A DNA stretch of 64,000 nt, taken from Paludibacter sp. UBA6032 (GTDB lineage: Bacteria > Bacteroidota > Bacteroidia > Bacteroidales > Paludibacteraceae). The DNA lies in contig DIZI01000025.1 of assembly GCA_002427885.1 (NCBI GenBank), positions 62,001 through 126,000 of the forward strand, given 5' to 3'. This document shows, piece after piece, positions 16,880 to 27,361 of this stretch. The number at the start of each line of letters is the position of its first letter. Within the stretch, counting starts at the first letter, position 1. The position numbers were made by a program, and so were the translations under genes. Below the pieces are notes generated by a model. It was given only the letters and a program-made list of their open reading frames with translations, searched no databases and was not told the DNA's origin.

Positions 16880-17178
16880 AATAATAAAAGTATATTGTAC
16901 AACATTTAATTGAATGATAATTGTCTAAAGTATCGTTTAAATGTATATTATACACATAATTATTGATATTCCAACAATTCATTCTATTTTAAAAACAACA
17001 AAAAGAATTTTTGTTTATAAATTGTTATATATAATAATGAATAAACAGAAATATAAAAAAAATATTTTGAAATGAATTAAAATATAAGAAAACAAAAAAA
17101 TAAATGCTGATTACATATTTTCAGTTCTTACGTCTTAATCATTGTAAATCTAAATATAGACATGAATTAACTGCATGT

Positions 17179-17204
17179 CAGATTCACTTGAAATCGAGAA
17201 TCTG
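17179..17204. promoter_or_regulatory. Inverted repeat upstream of susC
   Basis: CAGATTC, 12 bases, then GAATCTG, about 95-120 bases before the susC start. It is a possible operator for the pectin operon; no dedicated regulator such as an HTCS or ECF sigma factor is in the window. Confidence 0.35.
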
Positions 17205-17299
17205 GTTATTTGGCTTTTTTCATGGTTTTTAATTCTTTAATAGTCATACTGAACTGAATAAATCAGCAAATTCAAACAATACCTCAAATAAAAAATTCT

Positions 17300-20200
17300 A
17301 TGGATCACAAAAAAAGTCAGAAGCGGAATAATTTGTTATTTCATTTTCAAGGTTCTGTCAAAGCCATTGTTTTTCTGATGGTTTGCATGTTTATTGGTCA
17401 AAATAAACTTTATGCACAGGACAATATGAAAACTACGGAACAACAAATTACTGTCAAGGGATATGTTATTGATGAAACAAATTATCCGGTTATTGGTGCA
17501 TCAATATCAGTTATTGGCATGAAAAACAAAACAATAACTGATGTTAATGGTAATTTCACTATTGCCTGTACTTCAAATTCAACTATTAACGTTTCCTACA
17601 TAGGGTATGTTACTCAACAATTTAAAGCAACAGACGATTTAATGCATATCAAACTCAAGGAAGATGCTGCGAAGTTAGATGAAGTTGTTGTGGTAGGTTA
17701 CGGACAGGTTAAAAGAGCGAATCTTACCGGTGCTGTCACCAGTGTAAGTATGAAAGATTTAGCAGACTATCCATCAGCAAATTTAGCTTCAGTATTAAAT
17801 GGAGTCATGCCAGGAGTTCACGTTAGTGAGCCAACTGGAAATCCTGTAGGCGGTGCCAGTATTAGTGTTCGTATAAATGCATCATGGACCGGGGGAGATC
17901 CATTGTATGTAATTGATGGATTTATCCGTGACGTGGATGCTTTTAACCGGCTTGATCCTTCAGAAGTCGAAAGTGTTTCTGTTCTGAAGGATGCTTCAGC
18001 TTCCGTTTATGGTGTGCGAGGTAGGGATGGAGTAGTTCTTGTTAAAACAAAAATGGGAAAAGTAGGAAAGCCAAAAGTTAGTTATGCTATGTCGCTTGGT
18101 ACGTTGCAGGGTGTGGAAATGCCAAAAATGATGAATGCTTATCAACAGGGAATAGCATTAAATGACTTATGGAAACAACAGGTTGCATACGATGGAGCCG
18201 ATCCTGCTACAAAAAATTATTTTACTACCGATGAGTTGGAAAAGATGAAATCGTTGGATTATAACTGGTTACAAATGGGATGGCATGATTCAAACAATAC
18301 GCGTCATACGATAAATGTTAGTGGAGGTTCGGAAGATGTCAGGTATTTTGTCGGTGGATCGTATTTGTATTCCAACGGAAATTTTGCCGATTTAAGTGTC
18401 AACCGTTATGGTTTGCGTTTTGGAGTTGATGCAAATATCAGCAAACAACTTAAAGGAACATTCTCTATGGATTATGCTCAAAAAGACATCAACCTACCTT
18501 TAAACAGTATTGACACAGAATACGACAGAATGTACGGGACATTTAGTGAATTGGCCCGTACACCGAGGTTTATTCCAGCTTATATTAATAGCATTCCGGT
18601 AAATACTGGCGGTGGTGTTAATGCATTGGAAATGTTTAATTCCGGGTCTTACCGCAAGAGTAACACTACAGATATTTCTACAGGTGCTTCGTTGGAATAT
18701 TCAGTTCCGGGTATAAAAGGATTAAAAGTTACTTTAACCGGGAATTACAGCCGTACTTCAGGCTATGGGAAACAATTATCTTCGCCTTATTATATTTATG
18801 GTTTTGCAAAGGATCCGGTTTATACACATTTGTACTCAACTAATCAATTGGCATTATCAGATGCCAATTACAGAAAACTAATTTCAAATGGCGATAAAAT
18901 TTATGAATCAGCTTCTTTTGGTTATTCATATCAAATAAATCCACAAATATCTTATGCTAATAAATTTGGCAAACATGATATTAATACTCAATTAATTTAC
19001 GAACAGGCTGATGGAGGTGGCAACGGCTTATCTGAAAGCCGTCAAACAGTTATTATCCCAAATTATGAAGTTATGGCCGGGTATTCAGCTACTTCGCAAA
19101 CAACAGCTTCAAATATCAATACCTTAACCAGAAGACAATCTGTCATTGGCCGATTCGATTATAATTATGACGAAAAATACTTTATTGAAGCAGCAACCCG
19201 TATGGATGCCTCTACATTATTTGCTAATGGCTACCGTTGGGGAGCTTTCCCTACAGTTTCAGCTGCGTGGAGAATTTCAACCGAACCATTCTTTGAAAAA
19301 TTGTTACCGGTTATTGATGAAATGAAGTTACGCATTTCTGCTGGTAGAATGGGCGGTGACCAGGCAACAGGGAATCAATACCGGCAAGCTTACATTACCA
19401 ATGGAACAACATTACTTGGGGGTGGGGTTTTATCAACCAACTTAAAACCTCAGAATTCGGGTCTGGTTTATTATATCTCTACCTGGGAAAAAACAGATCA
19501 GTACAATATAGGTTTAGATTTTAGTCTTTTGCACGATTTGTCAATTAATCTTGATGCTTTTTACAAAAGAACATCCGATATTTTAGATGCACCACAAAGT
19601 ACTTTTGCTCAATCATCAGGTATTGGAACTATAATTCCAAAATTGAATTACGGAATTGAAGACGCACATGGTGGCGAAATTGATATAAAATACAACAGAA
19701 CTATCAACAAAGATTTTAGCATACAACTGAAAGCTAATTTGGCATATGCCACAAACTTAACCATCAAAAAATATCAAAATCCGGGAGTGATTGGCACTTG
19801 GGCAGATGAAAACGGAAAAGTCAGCGGAGGTGAAGTAGGGTATCAATGTATGGGAATTGCGCGTACACAAGCCGATGTAGATAATTATATAAAATACTTG
19901 CAATCTCATACAGCTTCCGGAACTGGAGAAGTAGATGTAATGGGACTCAGATCTTCATATACTGACACACAAGGAAATGTAAAGACCGACTTTTATCCGG
20001 GAATGTTGATGTATAAAGATGTTGGTAGCGCTTCTTATCAGGATGCCAATGGAAAATGGCACGATGGAAATCCTGATGGAAATGTTGATAATAATGACCA
20101 ACGTATTATTAGTAAATATAGCTTTGCGCCATTTAATTATGGTTATTCACTTGGCTTTACCTGGAAAAATTTTAAGTTCGATGCCATGTTTACCGGTTCA

Positions 20201-20620
20201 TTTGGTAATGACGTATTATTTGAAAAAGGATTTTGGACAACGGCTTCAGGCGGTGGCAGAACAGGAGATTTTCTTTCTGAAACCTCCAATCAGTTACAGG
20301 AATGGTCAGGGAATTATTGGACTGAAACAAATATCAATGCAAAATATCCACGATTGGATGCAAACAGTTTAAGAGGCTATCGTTCCACATTCTGGATGCG
20401 CGATGGACATCAGTTACAACTTAAAACAATCAATGTTTCTTATACTTTGCCAGTTAAATACTCCAAAGTGCTCGGTATAGATCAATGTCGTGTTTATTGT
20501 CAGGGATCAAACATTTGGACAATAATAAATCCTTATCCTTATAAAGATGCTAGTGTAGGCTTTTGGTCAGATTATCCAATGGTTCGTACAATTAACTTTG
20601 GTTTAAATCTTACATTTTAA
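17300..20620 (+). CDS. SusC-like TonB-dependent outer-membrane transporter
   Basis: 1106 residues. After the signal sequence (ending near LYAQ, about 40) come a carboxypeptidase-regulatory-like domain (about 50-120), the TonB-box-like segment LDEVVVVGYG (about 128-137), the plug domain (VLNGVMPGVHV, then PLYVIDGFIRDVD) and a 22-strand barrel ending in a terminal Phe. With its SusD partner 12 bases downstream it should import oligosaccharides across the outer membrane. The neighbouring pectinesterase and pectate lyases point to pectic oligosaccharides. No long N-terminal signalling domain is present, so control by an anti-sigma factor is unlikely. Confidence 0.95.
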   Translation: MDHKKSQKRNNLLFHFQGSVKAIVFLMVCMFIGQNKLYAQDNMKTTEQQITVKGYVIDETNYPVIGASISVIGMKNKTITDVNGNFTIACTSNSTINVSYIGYVTQQFKATDDLMHIKLKEDAAKLDEVVVVGYGQVKRANLTGAVTSVSMKDLADYPSANLASVLNGVMPGVHVSEPTGNPVGGASISVRINASWTGGDPLYVIDGFIRDVDAFNRLDPSEVESVSVLKDASASVYGVRGRDGVVLVKTKMGKVGKPKVSYAMSLGTLQGVEMPKMMNAYQQGIALNDLWKQQVAYDGADPATKNYFTTDELEKMKSLDYNWLQMGWHDSNNTRHTINVSGGSEDVRYFVGGSYLYSNGNFADLSVNRYGLRFGVDANISKQLKGTFSMDYAQKDINLPLNSIDTEYDRMYGTFSELARTPRFIPAYINSIPVNTGGGVNALEMFNSGSYRKSNTTDISTGASLEYSVPGIKGLKVTLTGNYSRTSGYGKQLSSPYYIYGFAKDPVYTHLYSTNQLALSDANYRKLISNGDKIYESASFGYSYQINPQISYANKFGKHDINTQLIYEQADGGGNGLSESRQTVIIPNYEVMAGYSATSQTTASNINTLTRRQSVIGRFDYNYDEKYFIEAATRMDASTLFANGYRWGAFPTVSAAWRISTEPFFEKLLPVIDEMKLRISAGRMGGDQATGNQYRQAYITNGTTLLGGGVLSTNLKPQNSGLVYYISTWEKTDQYNIGLDFSLLHDLSINLDAFYKRTSDILDAPQSTFAQSSGIGTIIPKLNYGIEDAHGGEIDIKYNRTINKDFSIQLKANLAYATNLTIKKYQNPGVIGTWADENGKVSGGEVGYQCMGIARTQADVDNYIKYLQSHTASGTGEVDVMGLRSSYTDTQGNVKTDFYPGMLMYKDVGSASYQDANGKWHDGNPDGNVDNNDQRIISKYSFAPFNYGYSLGFTWKNFKFDAMFTGSFGNDVLFEKGFWTTASGGGRTGDFLSETSNQLQEWSGNYWTETNINAKYPRLDANSLRGYRSTFWMRDGHQLQLKTINVSYTLPVKYSKVLGIDQCRVYCQGSNIWTIINPYPYKDASVGFWSDYPMVRTINFGLNLTF

Positions 20621-20632
20621 ATAATTATAGCC

Positions 20633-22552
20633 ATGAAAATAAATAAATATATATATTTAATAGTGCTGTTACCTTTGTTTTTCGGTTCATGCTCTGACTT
20701 TTTAGATGTGCAGGATGAAGCAGCTATCAACCCAACAATTTGGGATAATGAAGCTTCAGCAAATTTGTACGTTAACAATATCTACGCTTCCTGTATGGTA
20801 TCATTTGGTGGTGAAGGCTTAACAACATCGCTGGCAAATTTATCGGATGAGACTTCGGATATGTCGTCATCGATGCTTCTGGGTCAAATGACATCCGGTC
20901 AAATCACGACTTACTCCAGCTCTACTTATGAAACTATTCGTTATATCAATATTGCTTTTGAAGCAATGAAAACTTCAATATTACCAACGGATGAAAAAAA
21001 CAGAATACTCGGTCAGTTGTATTTTTTCAGAGCCTGGCAACATTGGAAAATGATTAATTTATATGGTGGTGTACCCTATATGAGAGATTATGTAAGTTTT
21101 TTAACTCCGGATAGTATTAATAATTCTCCAAGAAATACAACATCTCAATCTATTAAGTACTTAAAAGCAGATTTGGACTCAGCCATTGCTAAATTACCTG
21201 CAACCTGGGTAAAAACTGATTATGCCCGCATAACACGTGGAGCTGCAGCCGCTTTTAAAGGTCGAGTTTTATTGTATTATGCAAGTCCGCAATTCAACCC
21301 CGATCATAACGCCGACCGTTGGCTGGATGCTTACAATGCCAACCTGGCCGCAAAAGATCTTTGTACACAAGATGGATATCAGTTAATGGATATAACTTCT
21401 CCTGTTACTACACAATGGCCATACGGATACGATTTCAATAAAATATTTATGACAAAAGAATCCGATGGAAACAAAGAAGTTTTAATTGCAACTCCTTATT
21501 TTACAGACATAAAAGTTCATGGATATGAGAATTCGGTTTGTCCGAATGAATTAACAGGAGGCACGGGTGCACCTTCGTTATGCCCAACCTGGGATTTAGC
21601 TATCGCTTTCCCTATGAAAGATGGCAGTCTGGCATTTAAATATAACTCAAGTAATAAAAACACGAGAACATTTATTGGAAACGGCAGCGATGTGACTAAA
21701 TTCTATTTGAACAGAGATCCACGTTTCTATGCCACAATTGCTTTTAACGGAGGATATTATCAACTGGAAGGGAATGCCAACAGACGGCAATGGAATTATA
21801 GTTGTCCACAAAAAGTTGGCAATGTAATTACAACTTACTATGCAGAAAACACGACTTCTGATAAAGTTACACCTACCGGTTTTTATTGTCGTAAAATGGT
21901 CAATCCTGCTTTGTTGAGAGGAAATTTTGCAAAATCAACTACCGACTGGATTACGATGCGTTATGCTGAAGTATTGCTAAACCTTGCAGAATGTGCATTT
22001 GAAACCGGAAATACGGAAACCGGATACGATTGTATGAAACAAATCCGTGCCAGAGCAGGAATTGATGCAGGAACCGATGGATATTACGGACTAAAATCAA
22101 GCCCGGACATTTCTCCTATCGAGTTAGTAATGAATGAGCGACGCATTGAGTTTGCTTTTGAAGGTTTACGGTTTTACGATTTAAGACGTAGAAATATGTT
22201 TACTTCCGATTTAGGTACCTATATTTTTAAGCTTAACGGATGGAAAAAAAGCGGTTCTGGATATGCAATCACGTTGAAAAATGTAAAAGATACTGCGATT
22301 TTCCTTTACCCGGCCAAAAGAGATACCGTAAAACTCAGCAATTTGTATAGTTATTTCACTATGACAGCCAAATCAACCGGCCCATTGGTAAAATCAATTG
22401 CGTATGTTTGTGTACCTGATTCAGCTACATTAAGGACTACAACTACAACTAATTACAATTTCTTTGATATTCCTCAGGATATTATAACCCGTAGTCCGGC
22501 AATCCAGCAAACTATTGGCTGGCCAAACGGAACATTTAATCCGTTTGAATAA
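20633..22552 (+). CDS. SusD-like surface glycan-binding lipoprotein
   Basis: 639 residues, lipoprotein signal with Cys20 in FGSCSDFLDV. It shows the usual SusD/RagB features: an N-terminal alpha-helical TPR-like scaffold, the conserved RAWQHWKMINLYGGVPY segment near 135, and the C-terminal block NERRIEFAFEGLRFYDLRR. It caps the SusC pore at the cell surface and binds the glycan before import. It is translationally close to susC (12-base gap) and to the pectinesterase gene (15-base gap). Confidence 0.95.
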   Translation: MKINKYIYLIVLLPLFFGSCSDFLDVQDEAAINPTIWDNEASANLYVNNIYASCMVSFGGEGLTTSLANLSDETSDMSSSMLLGQMTSGQITTYSSSTYETIRYINIAFEAMKTSILPTDEKNRILGQLYFFRAWQHWKMINLYGGVPYMRDYVSFLTPDSINNSPRNTTSQSIKYLKADLDSAIAKLPATWVKTDYARITRGAAAAFKGRVLLYYASPQFNPDHNADRWLDAYNANLAAKDLCTQDGYQLMDITSPVTTQWPYGYDFNKIFMTKESDGNKEVLIATPYFTDIKVHGYENSVCPNELTGGTGAPSLCPTWDLAIAFPMKDGSLAFKYNSSNKNTRTFIGNGSDVTKFYLNRDPRFYATIAFNGGYYQLEGNANRRQWNYSCPQKVGNVITTYYAENTTSDKVTPTGFYCRKMVNPALLRGNFAKSTTDWITMRYAEVLLNLAECAFETGNTETGYDCMKQIRARAGIDAGTDGYYGLKSSPDISPIELVMNERRIEFAFEGLRFYDLRRRNMFTSDLGTYIFKLNGWKKSGSGYAITLKNVKDTAIFLYPAKRDTVKLSNLYSYFTMTAKSTGPLVKSIAYVCVPDSATLRTTTTTNYNFFDIPQDIITRSPAIQQTIGWPNGTFNPFE

Positions 22553-22567
22553 TGTTATTTTTATAAA

Positions 22568-24028
22568 ATGAAAAAAATAATTTTAACTGTTATTACGCTG
22601 TGTATTTGCATTATTGCAAATGCACAGCCTTTTAAATTTATAGTTGCAAAAGATGGAAGTGGAGATTTCACCAGCATTCAAGCGGCTATTGATTCTTGTC
22701 CGGAGAATTTGCAGAGTATTATTTTCATAAAAAACGGGACTTACGACGAACAGATTTCACTTGGAAATAAAACAACCAGTTCAACAAAAAAAATTAGTCT
22801 TATTGGTGAAAGTGCTACAGGAGTTATCATTACACATTCACAATCACGAGCCAGTAGTGGTTCTCCAACTTTCGAGGATATTTGTACCGTAAAATTGTAT
22901 GCAAATGATTTTTACGCCGAAAACATAACCATACAAAATACAGCTGGAAATACCGGTATGGCTGAAGCTTTATATACTGCAGGAGACAGAGAATCTTTCA
23001 AAAACTGTCGTATTTTAGGTTACCAGGATACCTATCGTTCAAAAAAAGGAACACGCGGATATTTTAAAAATTGCTGGATTGAAGGAGCAGTCGATTTTAT
23101 TTATGCCGGCGGAGTGGAATTTTTCGATGATTGTACTATCAATTGTGTAAATGGTGGTGGATACATTACAGCTCCCGAAGATGCTTACGTTACAATACCA
23201 AAAGCTTCTACAGTTTGTCAGAAGTTTTTACGGGTGGGATTTTTCTTCAGAAATTGTACTATTACTGCCAATAGTGATGTTCTTGCTAATAGTTTTTATC
23301 TTGGACGTCCCTGGGCAGGAATGGCCGGTACATTTTATTTAAATTGTAAACTGGGTAAGCACATTAATCCGGCAGGTTGGAAAGAGTGGGGTGGGAATGA
23401 AATCTCCAGCAGTTTTGCCGAATATAATAGCATGGATGTGAATGGTACACCTGTAGATACTACAAAACGGGTGAGCTGGAGTTTTCAGCTTCCAAAAGCA
23501 GATGTTGACAATTTATTTGGTTTGCAGGCAATTTACCAACGTGTTTCAACTATAGCTTACGACCCTGTTTCAATATGTGTTGCTCCATCAGCTCCTGCTT
23601 CTGTAACTTTGAATGGAACGACAATCTCCTGGCAACCGGTTGCTGGAATTACAGGTTATATTGTTTTACGAGATGGTCAATTTCTAAGTGCTACAAATGA
23701 ATCAAGTTTTACTGACAACTCTGGACAAACAGGAGTTTATAGTGTAAAATGTGTAGGTGCTTTTGGTCAGTTAAGTGACAGCGCATCTACTTCTACTGCA
23801 TTTGAAGATATTGAATCAAAAAAAATAAAAACCATTGTTGAAAAAGATAGAATTTTGCTTTCTGAACCTGCAACAGTGAAACTGTATACTTTAAATGGAA
23901 TTAAATTATTATCATCAGAAAAATGCAGTTCTGTTTCAATAGAAAAACTTACAAATGGTGTATATATTTTACAAACCCAGGATGCTAATAATTTAATTAA
24001 TTCTCAAAAGTTGATAATAGAAAAATGA
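22568..24028 (+). CDS. Pectin methylesterase (CE8) with T9SS sorting domain
   Basis: Removes methyl esters from homogalacturonan. 486 residues: signal peptide (to about 19), CE8 beta-helix domain (about 22-330) with GYQDTY, GAVDFIYAGG (catalytic Asp) and LGRPW (Arg), a fibronectin-III-like linker (about 340-410), and a C-terminal T9SS type A sorting domain (VKLYTLNGIKLLSS, then NGVYILQTQ). It is therefore exported by type IX secretion, probably to the cell surface. It prepares pectin for the pectate lyases encoded next. Confidence 0.92.
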   Translation: MKKIILTVITLCICIIANAQPFKFIVAKDGSGDFTSIQAAIDSCPENLQSIIFIKNGTYDEQISLGNKTTSSTKKISLIGESATGVIITHSQSRASSGSPTFEDICTVKLYANDFYAENITIQNTAGNTGMAEALYTAGDRESFKNCRILGYQDTYRSKKGTRGYFKNCWIEGAVDFIYAGGVEFFDDCTINCVNGGGYITAPEDAYVTIPKASTVCQKFLRVGFFFRNCTITANSDVLANSFYLGRPWAGMAGTFYLNCKLGKHINPAGWKEWGGNEISSSFAEYNSMDVNGTPVDTTKRVSWSFQLPKADVDNLFGLQAIYQRVSTIAYDPVSICVAPSAPASVTLNGTTISWQPVAGITGYIVLRDGQFLSATNESSFTDNSGQTGVYSVKCVGAFGQLSDSASTSTAFEDIESKKIKTIVEKDRILLSEPATVKLYTLNGIKLLSSEKCSSVSIEKLTNGVYILQTQDANNLINSQKLIIEK

Positions 24029-24121
24029 CTTTCATCTCAATTTATCCACCAAAAAAGTCAATTTTGCACCTATCAATCTTCCTAAAATACAATATATTTG
24101 TAAAATAAATAAGAAAAAATC

Positions 24122-25891
24122 ATGAATAAAAAGACACAATTAAAGTATATTATTTTTCTACTTGCACTGATTACTTTTAGTGGATTAAAAGCCCAAACTC
24201 CTGCATTTCCAACTGCAGAAGGATTTGGAAAATTCTCCGTGGGTGGGCGCGGTGGACAAGTAGTGGAAGTTACCAGTTTAGATGATTATTTGACCACTGA
24301 TACTCCAATTCCAGGAACTTTACGTTGGGCTTTTGTCCAGTATTCAGGTCAACCAATAACGATAGTTTTCAAAATCTCCGGAATTATTGTCCTGAAAGCT
24401 GATATCCGGAGTATGCGGAATAATATTACCATAGCTGGTCAAACTGCACCGGGTGATGGAATTTGTATTCGTGGCGGAAAAATAAATTTGGGTGGAAGTA
24501 CAAACCTAATAATACGTCATATTCGTTTTCGTATTGGGTTGAGCAATGGTGATACCGGTGGCTTTTTGGCAGGTGGATCTTTAGGATTTGAAAATGGAAG
24601 TCAGGCAATTTTTGATCATTGCGATTTTGGATGGGCAGCCGAAGAAAATATTACCATGTATGACGATCATTATGTGACAGTCCAGTGGAGTATTTTGCAC
24701 GAAGGGCTATTTTGTGCCGGTCATGAAAAAGGTGAAAGAAGTTATGGAGCTCAATGGGGCGGCTCTCCTGCAACCATGCATCACAATCTTATTGCTGATA
24801 ATGTAAGTCGCTCGGGCAGATTTAACGGGGCAAACAATGCTTTAGGAGATAGAAATGTATTAATAGATTACGTAAATAATGTAAATTATAACTGGGGAAA
24901 AACTAATTCCTGTTATGGTGGCGAACGTGAAGCCGGAAAATTCTCGACTCATGAAGTAAATTTCGTTGGAAATTATTATAAACCGGGACCAGCAACTCCC
25001 ACCAGTGGAAATTATTTCTTCGAACAATCGGCCGCACGTTCAGGTTATACTTTAGCAGGACCGTCCTATTGGTATGTATCTGGTAATGTAATGGAAGGTG
25101 ATGCATCAGGAACAAGCGATAACTGGTTAAGAGTTCACAACAATTCACCTTATCCAATTGATTCGCTTAAGAGTTTGAATCTACGACCTATTCCCGATAC
25201 TTATAAAATAACCTATACTTCAGCAGCTGATGCATATACAGCAGTACTTGCAAAAGCAGGTGCTTTTCCCCGCGATAGTGTAGACAGAAGAATTGTAAAT
25301 GAAGTATTTACTAAAACAGCTTCCGGAAAAAGTACTATTTCACGATATCCCAGTAGTATAACAGGTACTGATACAACATGGACTTCAAATAAATATTATG
25401 GCACCGTGATAGGAATTATCGACCAGCCAGCAGGAGTTGGTGGCTATCCGGCATATAACACATACAATGGAATTGTTGACAATGATCACGATGGAATGGA
25501 TGATGTCTGGGAAACAGCAAATGGATTAAATCCTGCAGATCCAAGTGACAGAAATTTAACTACTTCCGAAGGTTATACTGCTCTCGAAGTTTATTTAAAC
25601 AATCTAGCAGGAGAAAGTATTGCACATGATTTTACTGCACAAGGAATCAAAGATCTTAAGACTAACAAAATTGTTATTTATCCAACTATCGTAAAAAATG
25701 ATATTAAAATTTCATCTGAGACTTCTGTTCGATCAATGAAGGTTCTAACTTTGAACGGACAGAAAATAATTGAAAGAAATGAAGGTGACCTTAATTTAAT
25801 TGATGTATCATTTTTATCTCCGGGTTGTTATTTGATTTCAATTATTGATAATAATAATGACTCATCAATGTTTAGATTCATCAAAAATTGA
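24122..25891 (+). CDS. PL1 pectate lyase with T9SS sorting domain
   Basis: 589 residues. Signal peptide to about 24, then a PL1-type right-handed beta-helix beginning FPTAEGFGKFSVGGRGGQVV, with the family segments NNITIAGQTAPGDGICIRGG and LIIRHIRFRIG. A calcium-binding-like loop, DNDHDGMDDVWE, follows at about 460. The last 70 residues form a T9SS sorting domain (MKVLTLNGQKIIE, then GCYLISII). It cleaves de-esterified homogalacturonan by beta-elimination, outside the cell. The second PL1 enzyme at 27362 lacks the sorting domain, which suggests a different location. Confidence 0.9.
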   Translation: MNKKTQLKYIIFLLALITFSGLKAQTPAFPTAEGFGKFSVGGRGGQVVEVTSLDDYLTTDTPIPGTLRWAFVQYSGQPITIVFKISGIIVLKADIRSMRNNITIAGQTAPGDGICIRGGKINLGGSTNLIIRHIRFRIGLSNGDTGGFLAGGSLGFENGSQAIFDHCDFGWAAEENITMYDDHYVTVQWSILHEGLFCAGHEKGERSYGAQWGGSPATMHHNLIADNVSRSGRFNGANNALGDRNVLIDYVNNVNYNWGKTNSCYGGEREAGKFSTHEVNFVGNYYKPGPATPTSGNYFFEQSAARSGYTLAGPSYWYVSGNVMEGDASGTSDNWLRVHNNSPYPIDSLKSLNLRPIPDTYKITYTSAADAYTAVLAKAGAFPRDSVDRRIVNEVFTKTASGKSTISRYPSSITGTDTTWTSNKYYGTVIGIIDQPAGVGGYPAYNTYNGIVDNDHDGMDDVWETANGLNPADPSDRNLTTSEGYTALEVYLNNLAGESIAHDFTAQGIKDLKTNKIVIYPTIVKNDIKISSETSVRSMKVLTLNGQKIIERNEGDLNLIDVSFLSPGCYLISIIDNNNDSSMFRFIKN

Positions 25892-26029
25892 TTATTACTG
25901 TGATTTCTAATAATTAAGAAGTACAAATCAAGGTTTGATACGTCTTATTAAAACAGACTATTTATAGAAGATAAACTTATGAAAACCAACTAATAATCTA
26001 AAATTACAAACTTCAAAAAAAAGAATAAT

Positions 26030-27196
26030 ATGAAAAACATTACTAAATCTATTTTCGGCCTTATCTTTTTGGCTCTTGGCATTAATGCTAACGCTCAGGA
26101 TTGCAGTGGCTATTATTACATAACTTCAAATGCCGGCTGGTCAAACTCTGAGTATTATAAAATCATTGATATAGATGCTGCTACGTTAACAGATCCAGCG
26201 CTACCAAAATTCACAGCATCTGAAGGTAATGCAAATGCCTTGAATACAGATTTCGGTTCCGGGAATTTCAAAACCCCTGTTCTAACTACAACTGATGGTG
26301 TAGTGTACACTCCAACTTCTGTTTTGTGGCCTATTAATTATAAATTGTGTGCTTTTGCTCCCACCATGCACACCAGTGCTTGGGCAAAGATGAACCTTGT
26401 TGGCATAAACCCTTCAGGATCAGGAACCTATGCCACTTGTACATTGAACGATAACTCTATAAAAGTCAGCAATATATTCGACAAACCAGGATTTATTGAA
26501 TTATGCAGACTTCCATCTGCTGTTCTAGATACTCCTCCTAGCCTTCATGGAATAATAGAAATTGACAGTTTACCCCAGGTTGAAAGAATTCAATGGTCTT
26601 ATTCATCAACATCATGGAAACGCGGCGTAAAGTGCGATATTAATTATAATGATGGCAATGGCTGGATACCTCAACGTTGGGTAGCCAGTGATTACAGTTT
26701 CTGGGAAGCTACTTTCTCAGAACAAGGATATCAATTTGAAGAAATGATTGGAAAACAAGATGATCCAACTTCATTTGTTTCTATTCGTTTCCGTATTTGG
26801 GATGGCGACAGTATTCATATGAAAGTAAATGCCAATGATTTAAGTTTACAAACTGTACCCTACACTGCAAAAATGAATCCACTAGCCCAGTATCAAACAG
26901 TACGTATTCATCAAATTAAAGTTTTCAGTAATGTTATTCCAGTATCAGCTCCAGCTGCAGTCAATTTAGTCAGTGGAGTTAAAAATATTCAAGTAAATAA
27001 TATGAAAATCTATCTATCAGGTTCAGATATTATTTTATCGGAAAAAGCTAAAATTGATATGTACAGCATCGAAGGGAAAAGAGTGTATAGTGGAAATACT
27101 GACAAAATTGACGTTTCCAATTTCACAAAGGGAATTTATATAATTAGAGCAATAGATTCCGAGGGGAAAATACAAAATAAAAAGATTGCTATTTAA
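26030..27196 (+). CDS. T9SS-exported protein of unknown function in the pectin operon
   Basis: 388 residues: signal peptide to about 22 (NANAQ), a beta-rich body without a family I recognise (DCSGYYYITSNAGWSN, then a middle part with ERIQWSYSSTSWKRGVKCDINY), and a T9SS type A sorting domain (IDMYSIEGKRVYSG, then KGIYIIRAIDSEGK). Its position between two PL1 lyases suggests a carbohydrate-binding or pectin-related role. That is context only. A hairpin at 27223-27258 follows. Confidence 0.6.
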   Translation: MKNITKSIFGLIFLALGINANAQDCSGYYYITSNAGWSNSEYYKIIDIDAATLTDPALPKFTASEGNANALNTDFGSGNFKTPVLTTTDGVVYTPTSVLWPINYKLCAFAPTMHTSAWAKMNLVGINPSGSGTYATCTLNDNSIKVSNIFDKPGFIELCRLPSAVLDTPPSLHGIIEIDSLPQVERIQWSYSSTSWKRGVKCDINYNDGNGWIPQRWVASDYSFWEATFSEQGYQFEEMIGKQDDPTSFVSIRFRIWDGDSIHMKVNANDLSLQTVPYTAKMNPLAQYQTVRIHQIKVFSNVIPVSAPAAVNLVSGVKNIQVNNMKIYLSGSDIILSEKAKIDMYSIEGKRVYSGNTDKIDVSNFTKGIYIIRAIDSEGKIQNKKIAI

Positions 27197-27222
27197 GTGG
27201 TTTTTTGAAGTAATTATTAATT

Positions 27223-27258
27223 AATGGAGGTTTCGGTTAAAGTATCGTAACCTCCATT
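27223..27258 (+). terminator. Hairpin between the unknown T9SS gene and the second PL1 gene
   Basis: Perfect 10-base stem AATGGAGGTT / AACCTCCATT with a 16-base loop. The T-run after it is weak, so it may be a partial terminator or an mRNA processing/stability element within the operon. Confidence 0.5.
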
Positions 27259-27361
27259 TATTGTGTGTATACTTACCGTTTTTTTGAGTACAATTGCAGC
27301 AAATATTGCGTCTTATGATTGAATTTCAAACACAATAAATTTACTAAATTCAGTTGATATA

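Larger units (their letters stand above)
16784..17299. other. Divergent intergenic region between pyrE and susC
   Basis: Very AT-rich, about 500 bases. It contains the pyrE promoter on the minus strand and, nearer susC, an inverted repeat at 17179-17204. No ORF or RNA gene was recognised, and no clear TAnnTTTG element was found for susC. Confidence 0.5.

Noticed and set aside
16784..17299. RNA gene or CRISPR in the AT-rich divergent region
   Set aside because: No cloverleaf, no regularly spaced repeat and no G/C-rich structured segment is visible.
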